DNA of 64,000 bases from Spongilla lacustris (taxonomy: Eukaryota > Porifera > Demospongiae > Spongillida > Spongillidae), in contig OX442422.1 of NCBI GenBank assembly GCA_949361645.1, forward strand, positions 4,723,137-4,787,136, read 5' to 3'. The translations under genes and the position numbers were made by a program. Of this stretch, positions 1 through 12,800 are shown one piece after another (the first letter of the stretch is position 1; each line of letters starts with the position of its first letter). The notes below the pieces were generated by a model. The model ran no database searches. It saw only the letters and a list, made by a program, of their open reading frames with translations, and had not been told where the DNA came from.

Positions 1-704
1 CACTGAGTAGTCTTCTGTCTATGGTTTGCTGACTGCATGGCCCATCAAGGTTGCACATACATGTGTGGTCAGTTATATAAAAACTTCATTATACATTTAG
101 TGTGCTTAAGGCAGGCATGCAATGAGTCGACTTGTCGCATGCAACTCAAATGAATATTGGTAAAAATTCAGTAAGCCATCAGTAAACTAATTGATTATGG
201 AATTCATTTCAGTTGTATGCCAACCTTTTACAGTATTTTTGTGAGTTACTATAACCTTTAATCTCCCGTCGTCCTACGCATAGGATTAGCATCCTACGCG
301 TAGGACGCAAGTTAAAATTAATTTTTAGCAAACTCACATGATCAAAAATAAACCAAAATCTCATTGTACTGTAGAAATGGTTATTAATTCAGAAAATATT
401 TTTACTTTCTTGCAATTCTTCAAAGATTGTCAATACTGCATTGCTAAAAGATGTATTTGCGGTAAATTGCAAAGCAACGTAAAGTACCAAGAAGTAACGT
501 TGGGAAGATCAGAGCAACATATTAAAAGAAGGGGTTCGTAGGACAGGTCTTTTGCACTAAGCATATAAAAAAGTACATTGTAGATATGGAAATTGCTAGC
601 TCCACAAGCTTATGAACGATAGATATTTGTCAGATGCATGTTGCGGGAATTATGCCAAGGACATTGTATCCACTTTGTTGACTGAACTATTGTACCCACT
701 CCAG

Positions 705-806
705 GGTGGTAGTACTCCATTACATTTTGCTGCAATTGGAGGTCATACTACTTGTCTGAAATATCTCCTTTCAACTCCTGGTATTTATGTGAACATTAAG
801 GATAAG
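705..806 (+). CDS. Unit 1 ankyrin exon (34 codons)
   Basis: The repeat begins GGSTPLHFAA and ends STPGIYVNIKDK. Acceptor CTCCAG ends at 704 and donor GTGAGT starts at 807. The unit 2 partner is 25550-25651. Confidence 0.8.
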
Positions 807-3800
807 GTGAGTTGGTCCATTAGATGTTGCTGTATGAATAATGCACACATACAACATGTATGCATGTACATGTATGTAAGGTACATATATCATGCCCTTA
901 TAGTTTTGTGAATGAACAGCAGCACAGAATGTGATGTCTTTGCTGAAACTAACATGTAACTATAAATATGATAGCACAGATGCCTAAAGTGGTGTACATA
1001 TAGAGCAGCCATAGAGAGGTTGCCAGACCTTTTGGACTTACGTGTACCTGATCTCCCCTTTAGATGTTTGTTCACATTAAACCGTTATTGTACGTCATGT
1101 TGAGTAACACTGTGGCCATTAAGGACAACCTAACCTGTCCTGTGAAGTTCCTCTGGTTGTTTTACAAACAACCAATAGCTGAAACAGACCCAGAGGAACA
1201 TGTAACATTTTGTAGTTTCAGTTTCTATCCCTCATTAGCACAGGTGGCAGGGCCGGTGAGAGGGGTGGGGGGTAAGCAGGGTTATGTACCCAGGGCCTCA
1301 AGGTAAAAAAAAATTAATTGGCGTGGAATGCAGATTGTTACACAGCATGTACATGTACAGTAGTGTTACATGCTCGAGGCCCCCTATACTAGCATGTTTG
1401 GCTAAACGCAAGAGGGACCACCCTGTATTCATATTTGGTTATTATGCCATATTTGTATTTCGACCTGGGCTAAATAAAACTCTATGCCTGTAACCTTATG
1501 GGGCCTCAAACTCTCTGTTACCCCGGGCCTTGCTATATGCGGCTCTCACTGCAGACTTAATTCTATCGTATTGCCATTGTTCCAACCATGATGTTATGAT
1601 GTTGACTTCACTCCAGTGGCCAGGTGATACTCCATTACACTTAGCTGCAAAGGGAGGTCATACTACTTGTACTAGACGTCTTCTTTCTATTCCTGGTATT
1701 GATGTGAACATTAAGAATACCGTGAGTTAAATTGAGTAGCTGTATGAATAATACAAAACATGTGACCTTGTGAACATATTGTACATATAAGGCACAGTTT
1801 GTATGTGTGACATGCCCTTAGGAACTAGTACATGTATAATGTAGTCATAAAGGAAGTAACATATATGCAGATGCCTGGCTTGCTTGAAATTATGAGCTGC
1901 ATATAATTCACAGGGTTAACCAAATTATTTTATAAATTAAGAAGTCATGGAGGTATCATATTTGTACTTGTTTTGTACTCTAGCTATATGACATGTACAA
2001 AAGAGAAATGAGCACAAATGTAATAATCTTCCAATTGTCCATTCAGTGATAGTGAAAGCACACATTGCCATGAAATATTCCAATTTGTCTTTGCCCACCA
2101 CTCCCCCTAACAGCCACATGTGTGTTATGTTAAAATGATGTTTGGCTTATTATGTTTGAAGGGCCATGTTGACAATCCTAAGCTAGCATCACTATGTAGA
2201 ACTATTGTACTCACTCCAGATGTATGCTTATACTCCATTACACCTTGCTGCGGAGGAAGGTCATGCTACTTGTGTGGAATATCTCCTATCCACTCCTGGT
2301 ATTGATGTGAACATTAAGAATACAGTAAGTTGTTGCTCTGGGAATAATACATGTACAGTACAGGTATACTTTAGGAACAGACACATGTACATGTACTTGT
2401 AATGACCTTCCAATTGTATGTGCTAATAGAAGTATGTGGGAGGGGATGTACAGGGCCTCAGGAACAGTGCAAGTGATGTAGACCTGTGAGCAAGTGGTGG
2501 GGTTTGTTTTGTGAGAGAACAACAGCACAGAATATAATATCCACACAAATATTAAACTTTGAGTTGTGAGGTCCCCAGCCCTTATAATAAAATGGTTACT
2601 TCCTGCCCACAAGTCTTGGTCCCAGACCCACTATACAGCACCGATGGATTACATCACTGTGCATAGATTAAGGGTCTCAAATTGTATATGATGACAATCA
2701 GACATGAGCACAGTTACATGTAATTGGCACACAAAGCCGTGACACCTTGTTTGCTCAGGCAAGTCAGTCATTGTTGTATCATGTTCCTACTGAACCCACT
2801 CTAGTATGGTGACACTCCTTTACATCTTGCTGCAAGGGGAAGTCATACTACTTGTGTGGAACATCTCCTTTCCACTCCTGGTATTGATGTGAACATTACC
2901 AATATGGTGAGTTGAACCATTGAATGCTAAAAGATGTAGCTGTATGAATAATCAGCGACCAGTGTGACATGTGCAATGTCTCATGTACAGCCAGAGCCTG
3001 AGTGAGAGGTAAAGTGGAAGGTTGTACACTGTATCTTTGAAACATTCCAAATGTGGCGAATTGAAATGAATCGAGAATTCAAAACAATCTATTGGCTCTG
3101 TAGTTCATAGAACGGGGATAAGATAGTACAAGAATTGGTTTGTGCGAAGTGATTGGGATAGCATTGTGAAATGTAATTTCTAAAAAAAGGTCTATACCAA
3201 ATTTAACTATTACTGGCCAATTGGTCTCACAAGTTTCATTTATAAAAATTTTCTCTGTGGGATCTGGACTGGTAAGGTCCCCAGACCTCATATGTACGTG
3301 TGATCTTATTCAATTGACGCTAGTTAATTGAATTAATTTACATGTACATGTATATACTGTATGTGAAGTAGCACAGAGACTAAGGCATTCTAACCCATTA
3401 TGTACTGTAAATGTACAATGTAAATATAGTGTCACAGGCTTAAAAAAAAACATTAGTTTCTACATGTAGCCCTCAACCATTACTACATTGTAAATGTACA
3501 TGTGTACCCACTCCAGTGTGGTGATACTCCATTACACCTTGCTGCAAGCTGCAGAGGTCACACTACTTGTGTGGAACTTCTCTTTTCAACTCCTGGTATT
3601 GATGTGAACATTAAGAATAAGGTGTGTTCATCACCGTGTATTGATGATACATGTTGTGTACATGTATGTGAACATGTATGTACAAGCAAATAGGCCATGT
3701 AGTATGTGTACATATTTAGGTTAGTTATTTAGCAAGTCTCTTGACAGCAGGGCTCTCACATCTCTTACCAGGACTACCTCCCATGGAGGGCTGCCATGGC

Positions 3801-6800
3801 TTCAGAGTAAGGTCACATAGAGTTGAATAGCTGCTCACAACAGCAATCTTTTGCTATTGCATTTTTTAGTATCTGGCTGAGGGTGGTATGTACGTGGTTG
3901 TGCCATGTGATTAAGCTGTAGCTTCAATGTTATTCTCCTTGTCTGGAACACAAATTAACATTTAACGGCCCATGTTATGGAACTAACATACATGTACGTA
4001 CGGCTTCATGTTTTTATGAAGAGCATGTACTACAGTGTACCATATACTGTCCATGTGTACATTTCTATTGTACCACTCCAGGATGGTAATACTCCACTAC
4101 ACCATGCTGTAAAGGGAGGTCATACTACTAGTGTGGAACGTCTCCTTTCCACTCCTAGTATATATGTGAACATTAAAGATGGGGTGAGTTGGTCCATTGA
4201 GTAGCCGTATGAATTATACAAATGCATATCCCTTGGGAACATATACATGTACATGGAGCAGACCCTAGAGTAGCATGTGGAAGATACGAGTTAGATTTAG
4301 CATTACAGGGTGCGTGCTTCTGACCTCTACTTTCCAACCTGGTGTCAAATTGCACCCATGCTAGTACCCAGGGTACTTCACAGACTGGAGCATCCTCATC
4401 CGCCACATAAATAGCCCCTAGAGTAGACAATTATGGCCCCTATGGTGGATGGAGTGGACACTATAGGAGATAGCCGTGAAGTGAACATATCTTTAACTAC
4501 AAACCTAATATGAAGTGATGTGATTATTAGGTGTTGGGACGGCGATGAAGGTTGTTGATGTGGAAATGGAGGTGACAGAGCGGTAGACTTTGCTGACGTG
4601 GAGGTACCAGGTTCGGTGGTTGTGATGTTGGCTGGGAACAAGGATTTGATATAGTAGTTATTTCGGGTGACTGGTGTTTTTTCCGCACCAAATTGATGCC
4701 GGTAATTGAGAGTGAAGATGGTGCAAGGGGCTCTGGCAAGAGCGCGGTTGTTGAGTGCAGATTAGAGCAGTGGCCATGTTTAGCGGCATGACAATTTGTA
4801 CAGGGACGATTCTCTCTCACGCATGAACACAACTTACAGTGATGTTGATGCCATCACATGAGCAACATGCACGAGTTCTCGCCACCATCTTAATCACCAA
4901 TGTTATTCAATTATTAAATGAAGTTGGAAACCAAATTGATGCCGGTAATTGAGAGTGAAGATGGTGCAAGGGGCTCTGGCAAGAGCGCGGTTGTTGAGTG
5001 CAGATTAGAGCAGTGGCCATGTTTAGCGGCATGACAATTTGTACAGGGACGATTCTCTCTCACGCATGAACACAACTTACAGTGATGTTGATGCCATCAC
5101 ATGAGCAACATGCACGAGTTCTCGCCACCATCTTAATCACCAATGTTATTCAATTATTAAATGAAGTTGGAAACATTTGTTATTTGTTATTTGAATTATA
5201 TAGTGGTGATATATAAAAACTCAAAGTTCATTAAAATTGTAGTGGTCTTTTAGCATTTTCAAGTTTGTAAACACCAATGAAATTTAATAATAGTAATAAT
5301 AATAACATCGCAGAGGCAACATGCCACAGCAATGATTGCCAGGCAGCCTTTCTAAATTAAACTTGAGCATGAACGTTTCTTTTTAAAATGTATTACGTAT
5401 TCTCTACCTATTTTTCCTATAATAAGGAGTACATGTACATTGTGGCTTGAGGTGGCCAATGGTACAGACAAGAGTTTGGTCCAAGGAGCGAGGGTAGTAA
5501 TCAGATGGGACTTGAAGTAGCACCGCTAAACCGCACGCAGAATAGGAATATTGAGTTATTGATATACTTCCATCAAAGTTGATCTTTATAAATCTTGCAA
5601 TGAATAAAAAGTTGTTGTACATTACTGTGTCACATTAGTTATCTGATTTTATCTTTTGAACTATTAGAGGTAATGAAACTTTAATAATGCAGTTCGTATT
5701 TGCCTACCTTAGTCACTGTATACTCATTAATTCATTTAGATTGATAATTCCATTAAGGAATTATATATTCATTTAAAAGTATTGCATTATCCGAAGTTAG
5801 ACACTGACACCTTCATGTACATGTACCTGTACATGTACAAGGGATCTACATGCACATGTACGTGATTTAGAAAAGAAACTTCAGAGACCTTAGGCTGTAG
5901 CATGCTAATGATGACCACATAAATGTATTACTTGTATATACATGTGCATATCTCCTTTACCCACTCCAGGGTGGTACTCTGTTACTACTTGCTGCAAGGG
6001 GATGTCATACTACTTTGATGAAACTTCTCATTTCCACTCCTGGTATTGATGTGAACTTCAAGGATAAGGTGCGTTCATGCTACAGGTGTACCTGAATACG
6101 ATTGATGTGTACATACCCATACACAAGTATTTGAACAGTAAGGTACAGGCAAATAGCTTATAAAAATACACCATATACATGTACATGTAATTAATTAATA
6201 TTATGTACATGTACATGTGAATCACATTAGAGCCTTACATGTATCTGGACTAAGCTAAGCATTGTGCAGTGTGATGATTTGTAATTGATCTTAGAACACC
6301 TTTAGCTCTTTTGTGCATACATCACTTACATGCTTATTTACTGATTATTAAACAGTACAAAATAATGACCGACAGTTCTAAAAAGGGCCTACCAAATGCA
6401 ACCATATTGTTGGCCATTTGGCCTCACAAGTTCTATTTCATAAAATTTTGCTCAATTTACATGTACATATTCATGTATGTGAAGTACCACAATTAATTAG
6501 TAGTTTCTATGCAGGATTTGAAGTGTTGTGAATACAATTAGCAAACCACCCAATCCCACTATACAGGGGCGGATGCAGGGTTTTGGGGCGGGGGGGGGGG
6601 GGGGGGGGGGGGAAGTGATTTTGAAGGGACCACCAGCATTCGCACTTTTTAAGTCACAAAACACCACATAATTGCACAGCCATGCATGCTAAATAACAGT
6701 AAATAGTATACGACTGTAATTTACACTATATTAAAGTACATCTGCTGCTGTTACAATGCATGCTACTAGAATCATGACTAAATTCGAATTCACTGAATGG

Positions 6801-9800
6801 CTTAGTCCACATACAAAGATCGAAAGAGACTTCGGGGATTTTGCTTCACAAATCGATCAACGATGCAATCAGCAGTTACAGGTATCTGATGGTTGATGTG
6901 CATCAAAGTGAGCGATGCCAGCCGTTCTTCGTCCATTTGGTTTCTGAAGGTTGTTTTAATTCTTCGGAGAACCGAAAATGTACGCTCCGCTTCGGAGCTA
7001 GTCACAGGAAATACAGATCCAATGGTAAATAAGACTCGAACATTTGGAAACACATCACCATCAGCATATTTCAAGCAACCAATTATATTGTCCGGCAAGT
7101 CTGCTGCAGTCAAGCGATGCTTCCAGTAATGAATCCACTGTTCTATCTCTGATTGCAAAGTTGTATATGAAGGAAGATCGTCTCTGTAGAACTCAAACTC
7201 AGATAGTGGAGTGCAATGAATAACTATTTTTGGGATTAAAGTTAATACACATATAACTGCTTGCCTGTTGGTTTTGGAAAATCGAGTTTTCATCTCTGAA
7301 ATGATGTAGTCCAAAAAGGTATCATTATACTTCTCTTGAAGTATTCAGAAATAGACTCAGCTGGTACATTGGAGCGATGCTCCTGTCGCATCCCTGCTCT
7401 AACAGTTCATGGTTTTTCTTCTATGGACCCTATCAATTCTGCTAGCTGTTTATCCTCGGCGTATACCCTTTCATGAAATGTATCAACGTCTCCTCTGAAT
7501 GCCTGAAGCAAGGAAATAGTATCATCAATCCTCATATATGCATCATAAATATCCAGTTATCTTTTCTGCAGTTATGCTGAAATGCCTTTCAGTGGATACA
7601 GAGCGTTCTTCATCACAATAAAGGCCACAATATTTTCAAACCGTTTGATGGATGATCCTAAACCATTTGCTTTTTCCTTTGTTTCCTTGTCCCATGGCCA
7701 GTCAGCTACTGCATCATCGTACAAGTGTGGATGAGCCATCATGTCTGTTGTCATTACAATGGCTGGTGCTAGTTCAAAAAAGTTCTCATATGCTTCACGG
7801 CGCTCCACCCATCGTGTGCAGCACAAGCCTCACTTTAGTTCGCGTTGCTGCACTAAATTTGTCAAGGAGTAGAACACGTTCAAGGAATGTTTGACGCTTG
7901 GGTGAATTGTAAAAAAATAGAAAGGTTTCATTTATTGTATCTACATGTATGACATTATGTATGGGTTGCAACTTACAACTTGCACTGATAGACAAGTTTA
8001 AGATGTGGGCATTGCAAGGCAAATATATGGCCATTGGATAATTGGATCGAAATCTGCCCTGAATGCCATTTAAATAAGAAGACATGGAGCTTGTCGTGTC
8101 ATAAGTCTGAGCACGTACTTTGTTTAAGTCAATATTACGTGATGTATAGCACTCAACAAGCTTTGTGCATACAGTCTCTGAGTTAGTTCTTTCAAGCTGC
8201 ACAAAATCAAAAAAAGCTTCCTTTACGACTGGATTGTTTGGGTCACCAGTGTCCACCATTCTGTTACACACACCAAGCACAGAATGATTATTGGTAGAAT
8301 CTGTGACTTCATTGGCAATGACGGCGAAGTAGCCACTGTTATACACAGCTGAATTCGTTACTTCACGAACATATTATTCTGAATAGTTTTGGATGTGTAT
8401 CTTGCATTCCTTGGTGCATTATCTAAAAATGTATGCAACACTGGGTGGATAAAAAATTTCCTTTGTTACAATTTGGACTGGCAGTTGCATCATCTGTATG
8501 GCCACAAAAAGATATTCCTTGCCTCCCACAGTATAAAATGCACTCCACTATACTCTTGAGAGCCAATTTGTTTGATGCAGCTACATGTAGATCCTGCGAT
8601 CACAAGTCAAGGATACTGTCTATCCTAATATTGGGCTTGTCGCATTGCAGTAGAAATGCTTTTCCTGTCAATACAGCATCAATGTGATATTCATGCTTGT
8701 CAAGCACCCCTTCCTTACCTTTGGCATTCTTAAAATCCTTAAAAGGTGTCAAAACTAATTTTCCTAATTGACCTCCCCCATGACATGAGGCTGCTTTGCA
8801 AAACGCACACAGTACTTGCAGTAAGCATCACTCTGTGATGGTGACCAGACAAGCCAACTATATACTCATTAAGCCAGTGTGTTTTAATGTAGGCTTGAAC
8901 TATCTTCCCACCATTTGTATAGCGATGAACTGGATTTGGTGATGGCAAAGGAACTTTCTCTTGCAGAAGTTTGGCAATAGTATTTTGAGGCAAAGCAGAT
9001 GCATGTCCTGCAGTGATGAGGCCAACATCTTTATGTCATCTCCAGTAAAGCAGCACTCATCAGACAGAATTTATATAGGTGCACTAGTACTACATTCCTC
9101 TACTGTTGATGTAACTACATTTGTTTCTGTAGCTGAGGTAGTTGTCAATGAGCCAAAATCCTCAAGACTATCACTGGAATACTTATATCACTCAATACTT
9201 ACATGTATGTCAAGCCTCGTTTCTTCATATTGAGTGGGATTGGTTGTGATAGGTGCCAATTCGGTTGAATGACTCGTCGCGTTAAGGAATGAATGATTTT
9301 ACGTGATTTGCTCGTAGATTTGTCTTTGTCTGTTTCTGTTTCAAGGCCAAACTTCCTTTTCCCACCTGCCATGAATGCCCTGAATAAAGTAAGATCGCGT
9401 ATGGTCATTCAAAACACCCGTATCATGACCACATGATTATCTTACCTATGTAGAAACAGAAATGCAAAACATCGGCTGTATGGGAAAAAATAGCATTCAA
9501 TATACCTTCGATAGGACAGATATGTCAAGAAGAAATTCAAAATTAACCCTTACCAATCAAAATTTGCAGCAACGACAACAACAAAAACAATTACTGAAGC
9601 GATCGCGAACCAGCACCTAGTTAAAACTGTCAATTCAAATTGCTTCTTATTACTGCCTCCTCCGCAAGTGTTCAATGAATCCTAATTATTAACCATTAAA
9701 CAATGATCACTAATCTAATGTAAATTACTAATTCCTATCTGTGGTGTGGTCCGTGCAATTAATGAAGTCATGAATTTAATAACACGGTTTTGCGGGATAC

Positions 9801-12800
9801 CCAACTCCCCCCTCCCCCCCCCCCCCCCCCATCGTTACATGTATAGTGTACGTAAGAAGTCGTGAATTTTTAACATAGGTTTTGCGGGGGGGGGGGGGGG
9901 GGGGGGGGGGGGGGTATACCCACCCCCCCCCCCCCTATATCCACCCAAGCTATAGCCAATGTACAGTAAACTCAATTGGACTTTGCAACCATATCTGGAT
10001 AGTGCCGTAGAATACCTATAATGTATTAAAACTACCGATGCTTAGAAAGCTCTGACAACAGAGATAACACTTCACTTGCAAATCTCATACCTTCTTCTGG
10101 ATCTGATATGATGAAATTGCACTGTACATGTATCTTTGTCACAATTGAAGTGTAATGGTAGTGGTTATAAAAAGAACAATTTAAAAACTTAGTGCCAAAT
10201 TTATTTGGTACTTTGACTTTCTGAGTTATGAGTAAAATTTCAATCTTTAGCAAACTTAGTATTATTGGTAATAGTTTATTCGCTTCAGAAGCCATAAAAG
10301 TGGTTCTTTAAATCGAGAGTAAATTGGCACACCCCTAAGTTCAACGGGTGCCCGACACACCTGTATAGGAGTGGCTAACCCCACATGGTCCCATCTGCAG
10401 GTTATCTCAGACATGGTGCTCCCAGACACACACGGATTAAATAAAACATACCTGTAGGAAACAGTTGAAAATTGGTCAGGCCAGCACAGTTCTAAAATGG
10501 GCCTACCATTGCAGCTAGGAGGGGGTCTGAGGCAGAGCCCCAGAAACTAAAACATTTATTACTATCTGCATTTTTAGCTCGGGATGACTGGAAAAGAGTG
10601 ATGTATTTTTTGTAGCACTGAATCCTCGGAGCAGAAACACTTTGCGTCCCTAGGCCTGACAGCATTTGTTGCTGGCATGTCTGATGGCCAGCAGCAAACA
10701 AACACCTGTGTGATGCTCATAGCACACTGGGGGATAGAGCGCCAACATGTTGTGCATCAATGTTTCGATTGTCAGAAAAATCTGCCATGAATACATTGTA
10801 TATGTTTGAAGCAATACCTTCTCATCCCTGTTGCAAGTAGATTCTTCACTAAAATGGTGATAGATGTGGTAACCAACCCTGTCTATTGGCAAAACATAGT
10901 ACTTTGCCTGAAAGTAGTAACATCGAAATACCTTAAACACAAGTGTGGGTGTTTGTCTGAAAGTAGCTAGACTGTATGTCCCTGATTGTAGAAGCATCTA
11001 GAAGCATCTGCACACATGATGGACCTGTGCTATTAAAAGCTGTGACAACCTGGCATACGGCAGAAGTAGACCTGACCTGTGAACTTGGCTAGAAGTCGTT
11101 GAATGTTGAGTGTGTGCTTTGTGTTGAGTGTGCCTCTGTGATTTGGCTATTTGAGAATCCTCACAGTTCTGGAGTTCTGGCGCAGCGCACGTGTCGGCCA
11201 CAGTCACAGTTATTACACCGGTATATATTTGTGTCATTTTAGCCGTATCTGGAGGTGGACCTCGGGTGAAAAGTGGTCAGGCCATGGCCCGAATGCTTGA
11301 TTGGCTTGTATGGCCCTGAAAAATGAGTTCAACAAACTATAAAAATTTAGTTGAAATTGAATTGGTAATGTTGGATTTGTAGACGAGGGATTATACATTC
11401 ATTAAATGTCATTTAGCAGGTTCAGGCAGGTAGAATATCTATAAATTAATGATTGTACTGTGTATAATTTCCATAATCCATAGTATCCTTACTTTTTATT
11501 GTTTTTCATTAAATTTTATATCTTGTTACTGAGGCATCCTAACCCATCATGTACTTCTCTGTATTTTATATCAATATCAATGTACCGGGTGTCCACAAAT
11601 GAACGTAACACTTTGAAATCACAATAACTCAAGATTAAAGTTAACCATCTTAACATATGTTAGAGTTGTAAGGCAAATGCTAAAAATTCAATATTATTTT
11701 AAGGGGTTAAATAATTACATCAAAACCCTCATAAATCAAAATATTCAAAACCCTCGATTATCAAAATTATTCAAGATTAATAAATAAGTAATGCATGATC
11801 TAAATATGCAGTGGAACAGCATTGATTAAGTTACTGAGTTCAATAGTGGGTTATTATCATTTAAAGCCACAATTTGCTTATAAGTTATTAAACGGTTGAA
11901 GCTGCTAAGGTATAACTAATTGTGATCACTACCAATAATTATTCTATTTGGTATTGAATTATGTAGTGGTGAGTTATTAAAACTCAAATTTCATTAAAAT
12001 TGTAGTGGTCTTTTTGCATTTTCAAGGTTGATTATTTGTTTTGAATATTAACTAGTAAAACGTCAATTAAATTTCATACTTTAAAAAACTTCCATGAATC
12101 TTGCGATTAAAATTTGTCGTATATTATTGTGTCACATTAATTAATTGCAAGTTATTTGATTTTATCTTTCGAACTATTAAAGATAATCGAATTTACCAAT
12201 GCGGTTCGTATTTGCCTGTATGTTCATACATTCATTTAGAGTGATAATCCCAATAAGGAATTATATTCATTTTCATTTGTGGACACACAATATAATGCAT
12301 AATAGNNNNNNNNNNNNNNNNNNNNNNNNNNNNNNNNNNNNNNNNNNNNNNNNNNNNNNNNNNNNNNNNNNNNNNNNNNNNNNNNNNNNNNNNNNNNNNN
12401 NNNNNNNNNNNNNNNNNNNNNNNNNNNNNNNNNNNNNNNNNNNNNNNNNNNNNNNNNNNNNNNNNNNNNNNNNNNNNNNNNNNNNNNNNNNNNNNNNNNN
12501 NNNNNATGGCTAAATGCATTATTTATATAGTACACCCCTATTTGTTGAGGGCTGGAATTTTGCACATAGTGGAAAAGGATCGTCGCAGTTGACGTTTTCA
12601 TTATTGATAAGTATGGTCTCTCCAAGCAGCCTCCTGCTCAGACCACTCCCCCAGCAATCTCTTGCAACATGTTTCAGCCCTGTGAATGGAACTGGCTACT
12701 CGATATGTGTTCCTGTAAGCTTCACAGCTATGCAGGCCAGTAGAGGTTTCAATTGTTTAATATTGACACCAGCGCAGGTACGGATGGATTCGGCAGCATT

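Noticed and set aside
4173..4430. Antisense frame overlapping ankyrin exon 4082
   Set aside because: It is a shadow of the ankyrin exon and its intron, without any family resemblance.
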